Counted from the stretch's first letter, positions 34,752 through 45,843 are shown. The stretch: 64,000 bases of DNA from Linaria vulgaris (GCA_948329865.1 OX415252.1:80268642-80332641); one strand, 5' to 3'. Numbers and translations are program-made. The notes: a model not told the origin generated them from the sequence alone.

Positions 34752-35138
34752 ATGACACTCAAATCTCGTTCAGTCCTCTTCATTCTCTTCTTAATTCTAA
34801 TCTCTTCGATTTCGTCCAAAGCATCCGCCGTTGTCAACGGTGTCTGGTTACCTATCGAAAAACCAAACAACAACCCACAAGTGGTGGATATCGCCAAAGA
34901 CGCCGTGGCAAAACACAATAATTTCACAAACTCGACGCTGGAGTTTGTCGCGGTGGTCAGCGCGGGAGCTTATAATCGATGTGATCGCTGTGATATTGAG
35001 TACAAGATCGTGATCTCCGCAAAGGACGCGGCAGTCACTGCCACCAGCGCCGTGCCAATTAACTATCTGGCGGATGTTGCGGACCAGCCGTTGTATAAAT
35101 TTAGAGTACTTTTTTCTTTTGATAAGGTTCCAGTTTAA
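34752..35138 (+). CDS. Atypical phytocystatin with a Cys-x-x-Cys loop
   Basis: A single exon of 128 residues. Residues 1 to about 26 form a signal peptide (long hydrophobic run, then SKASA). The helix motif is kept loosely as IAKDAVAKHN, where the family has IAKFAV. Where the tandem cystatins have the inhibitory hairpin QVVSG, this protein has NRCDRCD, three residues longer overall. The second hairpin lacks its Trp (DQPLYKF instead of DQPW). The N-terminal trunk has NGVW in place of a Gly-Gly pair. All three contact points with papain-like proteases are therefore changed, while the fold-forming strands stay (LEFVAVV, YKIVISAKD, LYKFRVLFSF). The gene is open, has a TATA box and shares promoter words with its active-looking relatives, so it may have a new role rather than being dead. 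Confidence 0.8.
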   Translation: MTLKSRSVLFILFLILISSISSKASAVVNGVWLPIEKPNNNPQVVDIAKDAVAKHNNFTNSTLEFVAVVSAGAYNRCDRCDIEYKIVISAKDAAVTATSAVPINYLADVADQPLYKFRVLFSFDKVPV

Positions 35139-36269
35139 TGTTGTAACTATAAAGTTAATACTGTAATTTTTGTACTAAAGGTTGATGAAAAGAAATTAGT
35201 TGCGATAATGATGGTAGCAAGTAGTTTAATACAAATGCCCAATATGATGTTGAACATATGTGCTAGAAAAGTATAATACAATTATTCAATCAGGCTATTT
35301 TTACCAAATTATATATTTTCATGATATTGGCAATTAATTGGAAATAAGCTTTTCTGAATATAATAATGTTATACTTCGAAAAATAAACACATTCTAAATA
35401 AAAATGCACCCATACCTAACAACAATGGGTCGCACCGTCGTCAAGTATCATCTCATCCAACTGACCTTCATCTTGTATATTTTTCAAAAGGGATGACGGT
35501 GCGTAAATGTCAAACCTTGATCAGAAAGCACTTTCCTCATTTGTCTGATGATTGATTATTACGTGATTCATTTTTACATTAAAAAGATTTCTTGCCTCGC
35601 AATTTTGGGGTGATGACAATTAGCTGTTGTTTGAGAATTTATAATGAATCAAACCTGCTATTAATTTCATTTAAGTATTTTATAATATTTGGTTAAAAAG
35701 CTAATTAATGTTATACCGGCACTATTTTTTGACGTTCAAAGTGCCCATAATCTAAAAATGACAAGTTGTCTGTCACCTTTTAACTAGAGGTGGATACTTT
35801 TCTTACAGTAAAAATGTAATTTTATAGTTTATTTTGGTAATTAAGCTTTTAGATGGTTTTCAAACGTCATCCAATTTTTTTTATTTCTTTTTTTGAGAAA
35901 ATCATCAAAGAAGAAAGAGGCCAAAAGCCTAAATGTGCTGCATGAAAGCCATGCAACATCCAAAGACATGCATAAAACACAACCAATGCCAAAAAAACGA
36001 GAAAACGAATTAATCAAGAGCTAACTCAACTGGCAAACTCTATGTAAAATCCATGGTAGCCGAACGTGCAAGATTGTAAGCATTGCCATTCCCATCCCTA
36101 CGAATCCATCTCAAAACGAACGAAAAATCCTCTCAACTAAATTACCACCCTCGACCCTAGCACATTCTTGTGTGAAATAGAATTAAAGACCTCCAAATTA
36201 TCTCCCTCAAATACCATGTTCTTCCTGCCCCGCTCAACTACAAACTGAACTGCACTTAACGCATCATAA
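35139..36269. other. Intergenic AT-rich DNA
   Basis: No gene is recognised. A hairpin with arms CGCACCGTCGTC and GATGACGGTGCG lies at 35431-35503, with a loop of about 50 bases. From about 35880 the DNA may belong to the 3' end of the LINE read on the - strand. Confidence 0.45.
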
Positions 36270-37401
36270 TTTATAAATTAGGCGACACCAGATTGCCCGA
36301 AAACCTCTTTTGAATCCTCGCAAAACACGTACCCTCAAAGTCTCGGAAGATGATGCCAATCCCTGAATTGCCTTCCGCTTCAAACACGGCTAACTCCATC
36401 AAAATTACAATTAATCCACGACTTGCACAACGAACACCACCCAACTCGATCCCTAATATGTTCACCCAAGATTGGAGTGTTAGATGACATCCACAAGTTC
36501 TAATAGTTAGCCCAAAATTCTCCAATCTTGATTGGTTTTGAAATCTTCTCGCTTGCCAGAAAACAGTTACATTCGTCCATATCGCCCATCACATGGTCAT
36601 TACCTTCGCCACAAGCTCAAACTCTTTCGACGTTGAAATACGAAATAAGCACTCCAATAACCCCTCCTTGTCTCTAAAAAAGACACTCGACATATGAAAG
36701 AGCGCATGTGTTTGTCTCGCCACATGACAAGAGAGAATTTCATGTCGCACGTCTTCATTCTAGCCACCACAAATACCGCAATCCGTCTCCAATCCAATAT
36801 GAGATGAGCTAAAAGTCTCCGAGTTGGAAGAATGTTAGAACAAGCACGATACGAAAAGCTAGTTCCAAATTTTACGTCAATCCAACACCAAACTACTATA
36901 AGTCGTCACAATTCAGAAAACCAGCCCATGCTTCAGATTTAAATGATAAGCACTTCTTATAGTAAAACACTCAGACTTGGAATAATGCCATATTTGTTTA
37001 TCATGTATATCCAAAAGATCCCAACATAATGGAAAGGATTAATGCAGCGTCAACTTTCCAAAATAAGTCACAAACTCGGAGTTGTTCCCACCACCCTCTG
37101 TCATCATCGATTAATTCCCTCACACGTAATTTTGAGAAGCTCTCAACTAATGGCATGATCGTCTTATGAAATAGCAATTACGACAGCCACGCGCATCACG
37201 CCAAATCACGACTGAGTTCCCATCAAATCCCCTATGCCAAGATATGAACCGACTCTCTAATGCTACGCCAACGAAAATAATGTCAGCTTCCACTCTTCGC
37301 CTCAAAGATAGAACAATTAGGAAAATACTTGGAATTGAGAATTTGTTCCCATAAAGCTATCCGATACTTCCAAACTCTCCACTCGTATTTGGCAAACAAC
37401 G
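36270..37401 (-). pseudogene. LINE 3' part: RT end, zinc-binding domain, RNase H
   Basis: On the - strand, 37401-37280 reads FAKYEWRVWKYRIALWEQ-like sequence and LNSKYFPNCSIFEAKSG, typical for the end of plant LINE RT. Near 36790-36690 a Cys/His block (CGICGGQNEDVRHEIL) matches the RT zinc-binding domain. At 36270-36420 comes the plant LINE RNase H pattern with GNSGIGIIFRDFEG and VFEGDNLEVFNSI. Many stops are present. The upstream RT piece is at 46699-46900, on the far side of the inserted Sirevirus. Confidence 0.75.
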
Positions 37402-38239
37402 AAGATCTTAGTATCTGCACTACTCGTAATTGTGTCCAGTTGCACTTAGCAATAGTTGCAACTGTACACTTAAGTACAACAGACGATAGTCCTTTAACGT
37501 TTGAAGACAGTTTTTGCAGTTGCAATTGTGAAAAACGTTAAAGCATAAACAATAAAGAACACAGGAGGTTTTTAACGTGGTTCGGTCCAAATGGTCCTAG
37601 TCCACGGGGCTTTCACCCAAAGTTTGACTCAAACTGTTTCCTACTTAAGAATTACAATGAAGGATTTAAATCAACTCATATACTAGACTCCCTCTAACAT
37701 ATGCCGTTGCAACACCTAACCCTTAACTTGTTTTCAGAAACCCGATTGAATCGAAGACACACTAAGCTACTCCAGAGACACTCTGACCTAGTGTTCTTCA
37801 CAAATGACTCGATACAAGACTGACTGCTTAATATCCTTTTCAAAGTGAAGTCTAATGATCTCGAGTCTTCTCTTTATATAGGCGCACCAGAATCTTCTAT
37901 CGAATCTTCAGTTGCAATCCGCTGGCGATCTTCTTTCCAAAGCGATGAGTACGACGACTGTTCTTGTGGAGGCTGTCCTTCCTTATTAAGGAGATTCCAG
38001 GCGATCTCCACGGATTCTTTACGAACCTGCACGCTTATTAGTCCAAGTGCAATATAAAGAGATAAGGCATAACAATCATGATTTAGATGATATCATATCT
38101 TTTAAGATAACCCAATATCCTTTAAGATAATTACCAAATTAGGTTAACTATCCTAATAATTTAGCCAAAACAATATCAATATAGATAAGTCATGGGCCGC
38201 ATGGTTTAGAGCACAACCGAAAGGAATTCGGCTCTAACA
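37402..38239 (-). repeat. 3' LTR of the intact Sirevirus
   Basis: It matches 45861-46698 at all but eight positions. On the - strand it begins TGTTAGAGCCGAATTCC. A TATATAAAGAG box lies near 37873-37883. It holds two GTTGCAAC palindromes (37455, 37706). Confidence 0.95.
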
Positions 38240-38488
38240 ATCTCCCCCTTTGATTTGTTTTGTCAAAATTATTGACCATTCTGCACAATCGTTAGAAAGC
38301 ATTCATAAGCAAGTAGTACGCGCAGAAAGTAGAGTAAAGCAAGGAGTACGAAATGTACTGGTTGCAACAGCAGTGCAACCTTCCGCCAAAACGTTAACAT
38401 TAAGTAAAAATTGTCCAGATTTAGCGAAAAAGGGGAGTGCAAGCGCAACTCCCCCTAAACAAAATCTCCCCCTTTTTAAAATAACAAA
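38240..38488 (-). other. 3' untranslated region with polypurine tracts
   Basis: On the - strand three G-rich purine runs occur: AAAAAGGGGGAGAT near 38463, TAGGGGGAG near 38445, and AAAGGGGGAGAT directly before the LTR at 38240-38252. Several tracts are typical of Sireviruses. Confidence 0.75.
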
Positions 38489-40033
38489 TCAAGGGGTACC
38501 ATTACCATTCCCAGAAGATTCACCAGGCCCAGAGCGAAGACCAGCGTGTTGCAACAGGTTGTCAAGCTTGGATGCTTGAAGGGTCATCGAAGTGCGCAGC
38601 TCCTCATTGGACTGAACCAGCTCCGCCACCAGACCATTCAGCCTGGAGAGTTCCAGGTGCACCCCATCAAGACTGGCAGAGGCGTCGGGAATGGAGCCGG
38701 ATTGCTTCTTTGTGGAGGGTCCAGTTGCAGCTGGGGAGGGCGGTGGCTTGTTAAGAATTTTAGTGCTAGCCCGCATGACTGGACACTCGAGAAGGTCTTC
38801 CTTTTCCAGCATGATGGAGGGATGTCTGGACGCAAAGTACCTGTAAATGAGTGCAGGGAACCCAAGTGAGAGATGGAAATTTGGGAAGGTACCCCGATAA
38901 ATACGTTCGAACACAAGCGTCCCTAGATCAATTGCAACTCCCGTTCCAACACGAAATAGTACACTGGCCACCTCAGGTCGAATGTTGGAAGTTTGCGTGC
39001 AAGGTAGCCAGTGACTGACAAGGATTCGGAACAACAGGTTGTACCGACTTGTGAGTGAGCTGGTGGGAAACGGCTCGAGTGGCCACGCACGGATGGAGCC
39101 GCCGGTCAGTTCGTATGCAACTTTGTCCATGTTGCGCTCCAGTCGCAACTCAGAGAGCCCCGTTGTGTCCACGATTGGTGCCTCCATGGCCTGGGACAGA
39201 AGCTCAGCAGTAAAGGGGCAGACATTTCCCCGAAGATAGATGACATGGCGCTGTAGTGACCCTTCCGCATCGAGCTGGGTTGTGAGGTTAGCATAAAACT
39301 CTTGCGCCAGGGCTTTGTTGTAGTTGGTGGCGTTCTGAGTTGCAACTAACCACCCGCGTTTCTCAAGAAGTTCCAGTACTCCAGTCTCTTCATAAGACTT
39401 GAGGTCCAACGGTCGTTCCACAACCATAGGACGTTTGCGAATTTCCAGCATTCTGGCTTCGGCGTCAGCAGTGTAGAAGCGCTGAGAGTGAGCCCTAGCG
39501 GCTTTCAAGGAGGTGGAGGCAGGAGCAACATCGGGAAGGGCGAAGGTAGACTCGGGCACAACCGGTGCGGATTTTCTTTGAGGGGCAGAGGATTGGGTTT
39601 TCTTCTTAGTGGGAGCAGTGGACTTAGCCTTCTTTTTGGGAGGCTCAGGGTTCACCTCCTGAATATCTTCATCAGCGGAATCCTCCTCAGAGGCAGATTG
39701 TTCAGATAGTTTGTGCAAACGGCGGAGTCGGGGGGGCTGACGAACGGGTACCTTGGTACGCTTCCTGGTTGTAACCCCAGAAGAAGCGGTAGCAGTGGGG
39801 GTTGTCCGTGCTTCATCCGGCTCCAGTTGAGGAGTGGAGGAAGGACCGGCTGTGGGTTTGTCTGTGGTCGGAGCAGCAGCCTGTGGTGGTGGAGTGGGCT
39901 CCTCAGCAAACGGAGAGTCTGCTTCATCATCGTCAGTCGCACGTGGTGGTGACGGAGGAATCGATTGTAGGGGTTCCATATCGATGGGTTCCTCGGAGAA
40001 GGTAGCGGCTGGCTTTCTGGCAGATCCACCCAT
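38489..40033 (-). CDS. Env-like third ORF of the Sirevirus, 514 residues
   Basis: Residues 1-175 are low in complexity, rich in Pro, Thr, Glu and Lys, with a nuclear-signal-like PPKKKAKS at 132-139. Residues about 200-420 form the domain named putative plant transposon protein in plant proteomes, with ETGVLELLEKRGW near 216, ALAQEFYANL near 241, LRGNVCPFTAELLSQAM near 267, HWLPCTQTSNIRPEVASVLF at 341-360 and a long hydrophobic stretch to 400. Residues about 455-495 form a likely coiled coil with heptad Leu. No signal peptide or clear membrane span is seen, so envelope function is doubtful despite the traditional name. The decayed copy at 4213-5863 has the same domain in the same place. It is separated from gag-pol by a 725-bp spacer, so it is likely expressed from a spliced or separate RNA. 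Confidence 0.85.
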   Translation of the reverse strand: MGGSARKPAATFSEEPIDMEPLQSIPPSPPRATDDDEADSPFAEEPTPPPQAAAPTTDKPTAGPSSTPQLEPDEARTTPTATASSGVTTRKRTKVPVRQPPRLRRLHKLSEQSASEEDSADEDIQEVNPEPPKKKAKSTAPTKKKTQSSAPQRKSAPVVPESTFALPDVAPASTSLKAARAHSQRFYTADAEARMLEIRKRPMVVERPLDLKSYEETGVLELLEKRGWLVATQNATNYNKALAQEFYANLTTQLDAEGSLQRHVIYLRGNVCPFTAELLSQAMEAPIVDTTGLSELRLERNMDKVAYELTGGSIRAWPLEPFPTSSLTSRYNLLFRILVSHWLPCTQTSNIRPEVASVLFRVGTGVAIDLGTLVFERIYRGTFPNFHLSLGFPALIYRYFASRHPSIMLEKEDLLECPVMRASTKILNKPPPSPAATGPSTKKQSGSIPDASASLDGVHLELSRLNGLVAELVQSNEELRTSMTLQASKLDNLLQHAGLRSGPGESSGNGNGTP

Positions 40034-40758
40034 CTAAAAAAAACTGATGCTAAACAATGCAGAGAGAGAGAGTGAGATCTGTGGTGGGTGAGCAAGTAGG
40101 AGGCGAATTAAATAAATAAAGAAGGAATGCGAAAGCCCTAGAAATTTTGGAGGGAAAACAGAGGCCCATTAAGACGAAATCTGCCCTAGATACACTTTAC
40201 ACACGATAAGGAATCATGAATAAGGGAAGGATAGGGATAAAATCAACACAAGATACGCGTATGAGACATGTCCAAACAGCTTGCAAAAATAAAACTTGAA
40301 CTCACAATGTGACACCCAGTGAGGCCCAATCACAAGTAATTAGGGCTCCGACGTGTATGTAGAATTAAATACAGTAACACGAGAACCAAGGTAACCAGTG
40401 GAGAGAATCTAACCATTTACCGATCCAATTCAGTCTCGCCAAGGGAGTTTCACAAAACTCAGTTGCAACTAAAGTACAGGAGTGTGAACAACTGGTAGCT
40501 TTCACACTGACACATTTATGAGCAAGGTAGCTCTTTGCAATGAGAAGTCGCGTGGGATAAGAATTGCTAGCTTTCACACTTGCTGCTTCTAGGTCAGGTA
40601 GCTTTTTCCAGTTGCAACTTATGGGCGAAGCCCTTCGTTCCTTTTTTTTTTTTTTTTAAAAAAACAACAACCAAACATGAGGAGACTGTCTGAGATCAGT
40701 AATAGGCAGAAGGTCAGACAGTGGTCATCCTCAGTTGCAACCGGGTTCCTGTTGCAAT
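40034..40758 (-). other. Spacer between gag-pol and env-like ORF
   Basis: No ORF is seen. It holds three exact GTTGCAAC palindromes (40462, 40611, 40734) and an A/T run at 40646-40664. Confidence 0.7.
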
Positions 40759-43700
40759 TCACAAAAGGCAGAGCCCTAACGACTTGCGAAGGTGCTCAAA
40801 ACGTGTCACATCCAAAGCTTTGGTAAAAATATCTGCAAGTTGAAGGTCAGTGCACACATGACGTAGCTCAATAGTTTTAGCCTCAACCAGTTCCCTAATA
40901 TAATGATATCGAATATCGATGTGTTTAGTGCGAGAGTGCTGGACTGGATTTTTAGAGATGTTAATGGCACTTGTATTATCACAGTAGAGGAGTATTTCGT
41001 TTTGGGAAATACCGTAATCTTCTAGCATTTGTTTCATCCAAACCAGTTGGGTGCAACTGCTCCCAGCAGCGATGTATTCAGCTTCGGCTGTGGACAACGT
41101 GATTGAGTGTTGCTTCTTGCTGAACCAGGACACAAGATTTGCTCCTAGGTAGAAGCATCCTCCTGTAGTACTCTTTCGATCATCCGCACATCCTGCCCAA
41201 TCTGCATCACTGTATCCTGCAAGAGATAGATTATCATTGAAGTTATAACTGAGCCCGAAATCTGTTGTACCAGAGATGTAGCGAATAATGCGCTTGACTG
41301 CTTTGAGATGAGACTCTTTCGGGTTGGCCTGATATCTTGCACATACTCCAACGCTGAAGCAAATGTCAGGTCTGCTAGCAGTGAGATACAATAGACTTCC
41401 TATCATGCTTCGGTAAAGACTGGGGTCCACCGAGTTGCAACTATCATCTTTGCTAAGACGATCTGTAGATCCCATGGGGGTTTTCATAGGTTTGGCATTT
41501 TCAAGGCCAAAACGCTTGACAAGATTCTTAGCGTACTTTGCCTGTGATATAAATATCCCATCATTGTGCTGTTTTACCTGCAAACCAAGAAAATAGGTGA
41601 GTTCACCAACCATGCTCATTTCAAACTCATTTTTCATAATAGAAATGAAGTGTTGCAACTCATCCAGAGATGTAGACCCAAACACGATATCATCTACATA
41701 AATTTGGGCAATAAGAATGTTTGTTCCAAAGTGTTTATAGAACAGGGTCCTGTCTACACTCCCTCTTGTGTATCCCTTTTCAAGAAGGTACACGGTGAGT
41801 CTTTCATACCACGCCCGTGGGGCTTGTTTCAAGCCATATAGTGCTCTCTTCAGTTTCAGCACATGGTCAGGAAAATGTGGATCTATGAATCCTTTAGGTT
41901 GTTCGACGAACACCTCTTCGTTCAAGTATCCATTCAGAAACGCACTCTTAACATCCATCTGGAAGAGTTTGAAGTGCAAACCACATGCAACTGCGAGAAG
42001 AAGACGAATGGACTCTAGTCTTGCAACTGGGGCAAATGTGTCGTCATAGTCGACTCCTTCGACTTGCGTGTATCCCTGTGCAACTAGTCTTGCTTTGTTG
42101 CGCACTATATTTCCCAATTCGCCGGTCTTGTTCTTGAATATCCATTTGGTGCCGATGATGTTCACTTTGTCTGGGCGAGGGACAAGTGTCCACACATCGT
42201 TTCGTTCAAATTGATTCAGTTCCTCTTGCATGGCTTCTATCCAAGCTTCTTCTAGCAGTGCTTCCTTTATGTTCTTGGGTTCAATCTTCGAGGTGTAACT
42301 CACAAAACGCACCATTTGGTCATATCTCCTTCGAGGGATGTCTCGCGTTCTTATCCCGTCACTTAAGTTCCCAATGACCGCTCCAGGTGGGTGGTTCCTC
42401 CTAATGTGTGGTGGTGCTTGTGGGTTTTCTGTTTGTACTGCAATGGTAGGGTCCATCTCTGTTGGAACTGTATCCGTCGGAGTATCCTCAGGTTGCTGGT
42501 TAACTGTATCAGTTGCAATTGGTGGTGAAGACTTATGCGGGCGGTGTGATTCTTCCTCATCATCAGCAGATGTTAGTTCGGTGATCCGAGCTTCCGATGA
42601 TGTGGTTGCAAAGTCCCTGTAATCGTCAAACTCAACATTAGATGATTCAACTACAGTTTGAGTGCGCATATTGAATACGCGATAAGCATGACTATACCGT
42701 GAGTACCCAACAAAGATTCCTAGATCATATTTGGATTGAAACTTACCTCTAGGTTCCCTATCATTTAAAACGTAGCAGGCGCAACCAAAAACATGAAAGT
42801 GTTGAACATTTGGTCTTTTACCTTTCCAGAGTTCATAGGCAGTTTTGGTTGTACCTGGTCGTAGGTAAACTCGGTTGGTGACATAGCATGCAGTATTCAC
42901 TGCTTCCGCCCAGAACTTGATGGCTAATTTTTTTGAGTTTAGCAAGACTCTTGCCATTTCAACTAGTGTCCTGTTCTTCCTTTCAACAACCCCATTTTGT
43001 TGTGGTGTGATGGGGGATGAGTATTCATGAAATATACCCTTGTCAGAACAGAATTCAACGAAGCTTGAGTTTTCAAACTCTCTACCATGATCACTTCTAA
43101 TTCTTTTAACAGTTAGATCCTTCTCAGTTGCAACAGTATTGCACAGGTTTTTGAAGAAAACAAAGGATTCATTTTTATCTTTTAGGAATTCCACCCAGGT
43201 GTATCTCGAGAAATCATCAACGCATACAAAAATGTAACGCTTACCAGAGATGCTTTCCTTTTGGATGGGTCCCACAAGATCCATGTGTAGCAATTCCAGA
43301 ATCCTTACCGATGGTATGTGTTGCAACTCACTATGGCTCGCTCTTGTCTGTTTTCCTTCAATGCATGAGCCACACCTTTCAATTGGCTTTGCTCCAAGTT
43401 TTGGTAATCCTCTCACACTCTGATTGTTGAAGAGTTGTGCCAAGGACTTGTAGTTGAGATGGCCAAGCCGTTGGTGCCATAATTCTGCAACAGATTCTTT
43501 GCTCGAGTTGCAAGTAAGTGACCTGAAAGTGGCTATACAGTTAGTCATAGTATAACAATTTTCAGTGCTTCTTAGTCCTTTCAGGACTATATTCTGGAAT
43601 TGATCTACAACTTCACATTCATCTTTGGTAAAGTGAACAAAGAGATCATCGTCACACAACTGACTAATACTAATAAGATTTGCACATAGTCCATCAACAT

Positions 43701-45774
43701 AGTGAACATCTTTTAGTTTGGGAAAGCCTTTAACACTTAGGGTTCCTTTCCCCATTATTTTTCTTCTGTTTCCATCCCTGAAAATAACATCCCCCTTTTG
43801 TTCATGCACAAAGTTGATTAGAATGTCCTTATTTCCAGTCATGTGCCTAGAGCACCCGCTATCAAAGTACCAAGAGTTAGAATAGGATCTTTCTTGAGAG
43901 ATAGAGTTGCAAGCAGTAAGACAAATAAGAGGGTTAGAAGATTTCTTAGCCCAGACTTGTTTTGGTGGTACGACGGTTGCAACTGTGGGTGTGTCTAGTA
44001 TGATCTTCTTCTTTCTTTGGTTTCTCCTTTTCTTCTTCTGTCCTCTGGGGACAATGCGGGAGGGTATGCCCTGAGGTGTCCATAGCTGATAGCAATAGGG
44101 ACGAATGTGTCCTTGAACTCCGCAGTGGTGACAGGTAGGAATGAATCTACCTTTCGCATACCTGTAAACAGAATTCCGATCAGATACTATCGCTGGCATA
44201 TTACAATTAGTACGTACCTGATTGTTGTTATTGAGATAGTCAAAGGGAATTTCAACTCCCTTGGGTGTCCTCTTCTTTTTGGAAACGGATATCTTGGTAT
44301 TGCCAAGGAATTTTGGTGAGGTGGAATCAACATATCCTACTCCTGTTTTTCCAGTTACAACTTTCTGGGTGTCCAGAACTTTTTCCAAATTTTCTGTGCC
44401 TGGTGTGAGCAACTTCACATTCTTAGCCAGTGTGTCCAATTCTTTCTTGGTGAGATCGCATACTTCAACAAGGGCTTTGTGAGCTTTAAGCGCCGATTCC
44501 AGATCAGCGGACACGAGATCTCTCTCCAAGGTGAGGGCGAGAACCTTTCTTTCGAGTTCGAGGATTTTGTTGTTCATTCTCACAGGGCTGCCAAAGGTAG
44601 AAACAATCTTGAGTTGGGCCTCCAGTTCGGAGTTTCTTCTGCAGATTGCCTCCATATCCTCTGTAAATTCCAACTCGTTATTGTCAAGTGAGTTGCAATC
44701 AGAGTCAGAACTGCTGCGAATTGTAACTCCCATGTTGGCTCTAAGGGGAATGAATGATGAAAATGCAACGTCATCGGCTTCTTCTGTGTCATCTTCACTG
44801 TTATCAGATTCGTCCTCACTCCATGCGAGTAATGCACGGCTTTTGTTTTTTTCGAGCAGATTTGCACAGTCTGCCCTTATGTGTCCGAAGCCTTGACATT
44901 CCCTGCATTGAATACCCTTTCCAGACCTTTTGTTGTCAAGTCTATTAGTAGCGGAAGGCTTATTATTAGGTAAATCAGAGGGACTTACAACTGGGTTTGA
45001 AGAGTTACCTCTACTCCAACGTTTATTCATTCTGTTGAACTTCTTTGTGAGGAGTGCTAGGGATTGCTCTAATTCTGAGTTGGAACTGTTCTGTGGAAGG
45101 CTGGCCTGAAGTGCAACTCCTTTGGAGATGGTGTCTCCTTCTCTCTTGAGTTTCATTTCCCATGCGGTTAGTGATCCCATGAGATCAGCCAGAGGTAGTG
45201 TGTTAACATCTTTTGCTTCTTCAATGGCTGAGACTTTCATCGCAAACCTTCCAGGGAGAGATCCTAGAAGTTTAAGCACGATCCTGGATTCAGGGAAGTC
45301 CGCTCCAAGGATGGTGGCTTCACTCGCGAGATGCCTAAGTTTGGAATGGAACTGAGCGATGGTATCCGTTTCTTCCATGCGTACATAGTTGAACTGGTCA
45401 TTGAGTAGTTGCAACTTGGATGCGCGCACTTTGTCATTTCCTTGATGTGCATTCTCGATAGCCTGCCAAGCATCTTTTGCAATTTCACAGTTAGATATAC
45501 TCTTATATTGGTCATAGTCAACAGCAACTAAAATAATGTTTAAAGCTGTAGAGTTGTAGTTTGCTAAGAGTTCTTCAGCATCGGTCCATTCCAGCTCGGA
45601 TTTCACTCGTCCTTGATCATCTGTCGGTGGGGTCCACCCTTTTAGAATGCTCTTCCAGGCCTTCTGATCCTGTTGTTTTATGAAGTTTCGCATGCGATTC
45701 TTCCAGTAGGAGTAGTTTGTGGCCGTTAGCATCGGTGGTTTAATGGTCGACAGACCTTCCCTCATTTCTTCCAT
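40759..45774 (-). CDS. Sirevirus Gag-Pol polyprotein, 1671 residues
   Basis: A single open frame with all domains in Copia order. Gag (UBN2-type) covers about 1-230. A zinc knuckle CRECQGFGHIRADC lies at 290-303 and a second, CHHCGVQGHIRPYC, at 548-561. The aspartic protease has WYFDSGCSRHMTG with its Asp at 638. The integrase HHCC site has H767, H772, C801 and C804; the catalytic triad is D832, D895 and E931 with 35 residues between the last two. Reverse transcriptase has KWIFKNKT near 1210, MDVKSAFLNG near 1273 and YVDD at 1359-1362. RNase H has YSDADWAG near 1521, STAEAEY at 1561 and YCDN at 1597. It should make the capsid, protease, integrase and RT needed for retrotransposition. The start ATG 45774 lies about 70 bases after the primer site. 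No stop or frameshift was found, so it may be active. Confidence 0.95.
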   Translation of the reverse strand: MEEMREGLSTIKPPMLTATNYSYWKNRMRNFIKQQDQKAWKSILKGWTPPTDDQGRVKSELEWTDAEELLANYNSTALNIILVAVDYDQYKSISNCEIAKDAWQAIENAHQGNDKVRASKLQLLNDQFNYVRMEETDTIAQFHSKLRHLASEATILGADFPESRIVLKLLGSLPGRFAMKVSAIEEAKDVNTLPLADLMGSLTAWEMKLKREGDTISKGVALQASLPQNSSNSELEQSLALLTKKFNRMNKRWSRGNSSNPVVSPSDLPNNKPSATNRLDNKRSGKGIQCRECQGFGHIRADCANLLEKNKSRALLAWSEDESDNSEDDTEEADDVAFSSFIPLRANMGVTIRSSSDSDCNSLDNNELEFTEDMEAICRRNSELEAQLKIVSTFGSPVRMNNKILELERKVLALTLERDLVSADLESALKAHKALVEVCDLTKKELDTLAKNVKLLTPGTENLEKVLDTQKVVTGKTGVGYVDSTSPKFLGNTKISVSKKKRTPKGVEIPFDYLNNNNQVRTNCNMPAIVSDRNSVYRYAKGRFIPTCHHCGVQGHIRPYCYQLWTPQGIPSRIVPRGQKKKRRNQRKKKIILDTPTVATVVPPKQVWAKKSSNPLICLTACNSISQERSYSNSWYFDSGCSRHMTGNKDILINFVHEQKGDVIFRDGNRRKIMGKGTLSVKGFPKLKDVHYVDGLCANLISISQLCDDDLFVHFTKDECEVVDQFQNIVLKGLRSTENCYTMTNCIATFRSLTCNSSKESVAELWHQRLGHLNYKSLAQLFNNQSVRGLPKLGAKPIERCGSCIEGKQTRASHSELQHIPSVRILELLHMDLVGPIQKESISGKRYIFVCVDDFSRYTWVEFLKDKNESFVFFKNLCNTVATEKDLTVKRIRSDHGREFENSSFVEFCSDKGIFHEYSSPITPQQNGVVERKNRTLVEMARVLLNSKKLAIKFWAEAVNTACYVTNRVYLRPGTTKTAYELWKGKRPNVQHFHVFGCACYVLNDREPRGKFQSKYDLGIFVGYSRYSHAYRVFNMRTQTVVESSNVEFDDYRDFATTSSEARITELTSADDEEESHRPHKSSPPIATDTVNQQPEDTPTDTVPTEMDPTIAVQTENPQAPPHIRRNHPPGAVIGNLSDGIRTRDIPRRRYDQMVRFVSYTSKIEPKNIKEALLEEAWIEAMQEELNQFERNDVWTLVPRPDKVNIIGTKWIFKNKTGELGNIVRNKARLVAQGYTQVEGVDYDDTFAPVARLESIRLLLAVACGLHFKLFQMDVKSAFLNGYLNEEVFVEQPKGFIDPHFPDHVLKLKRALYGLKQAPRAWYERLTVYLLEKGYTRGSVDRTLFYKHFGTNILIAQIYVDDIVFGSTSLDELQHFISIMKNEFEMSMVGELTYFLGLQVKQHNDGIFISQAKYAKNLVKRFGLENAKPMKTPMGSTDRLSKDDSCNSVDPSLYRSMIGSLLYLTASRPDICFSVGVCARYQANPKESHLKAVKRIIRYISGTTDFGLSYNFNDNLSLAGYSDADWAGCADDRKSTTGGCFYLGANLVSWFSKKQHSITLSTAEAEYIAAGSSCTQLVWMKQMLEDYGISQNEILLYCDNTSAINISKNPVQHSRTKHIDIRYHYIRELVEAKTIELRHVCTDLQLADIFTKALDVTRFEHLRKSLGLCLL

Positions 45775-45843
45775 AGGTAAATCAAATTAAATAGACAAAA
45801 GATCTTTTAGACCAGAATCTACACTATGTAAATATAGTGACCT

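Noticed and set aside
38546..40037. + strand ORFs opposite the env-like ORF
   Set aside because: They are shadows of the 514-residue frame, which shares its domain with a second element.
41145..45527. Many ORFs of 60-121 residues opposite the gag-pol frame
   Set aside because: They are shadows of an intact 1671-residue ORF with clear domains.
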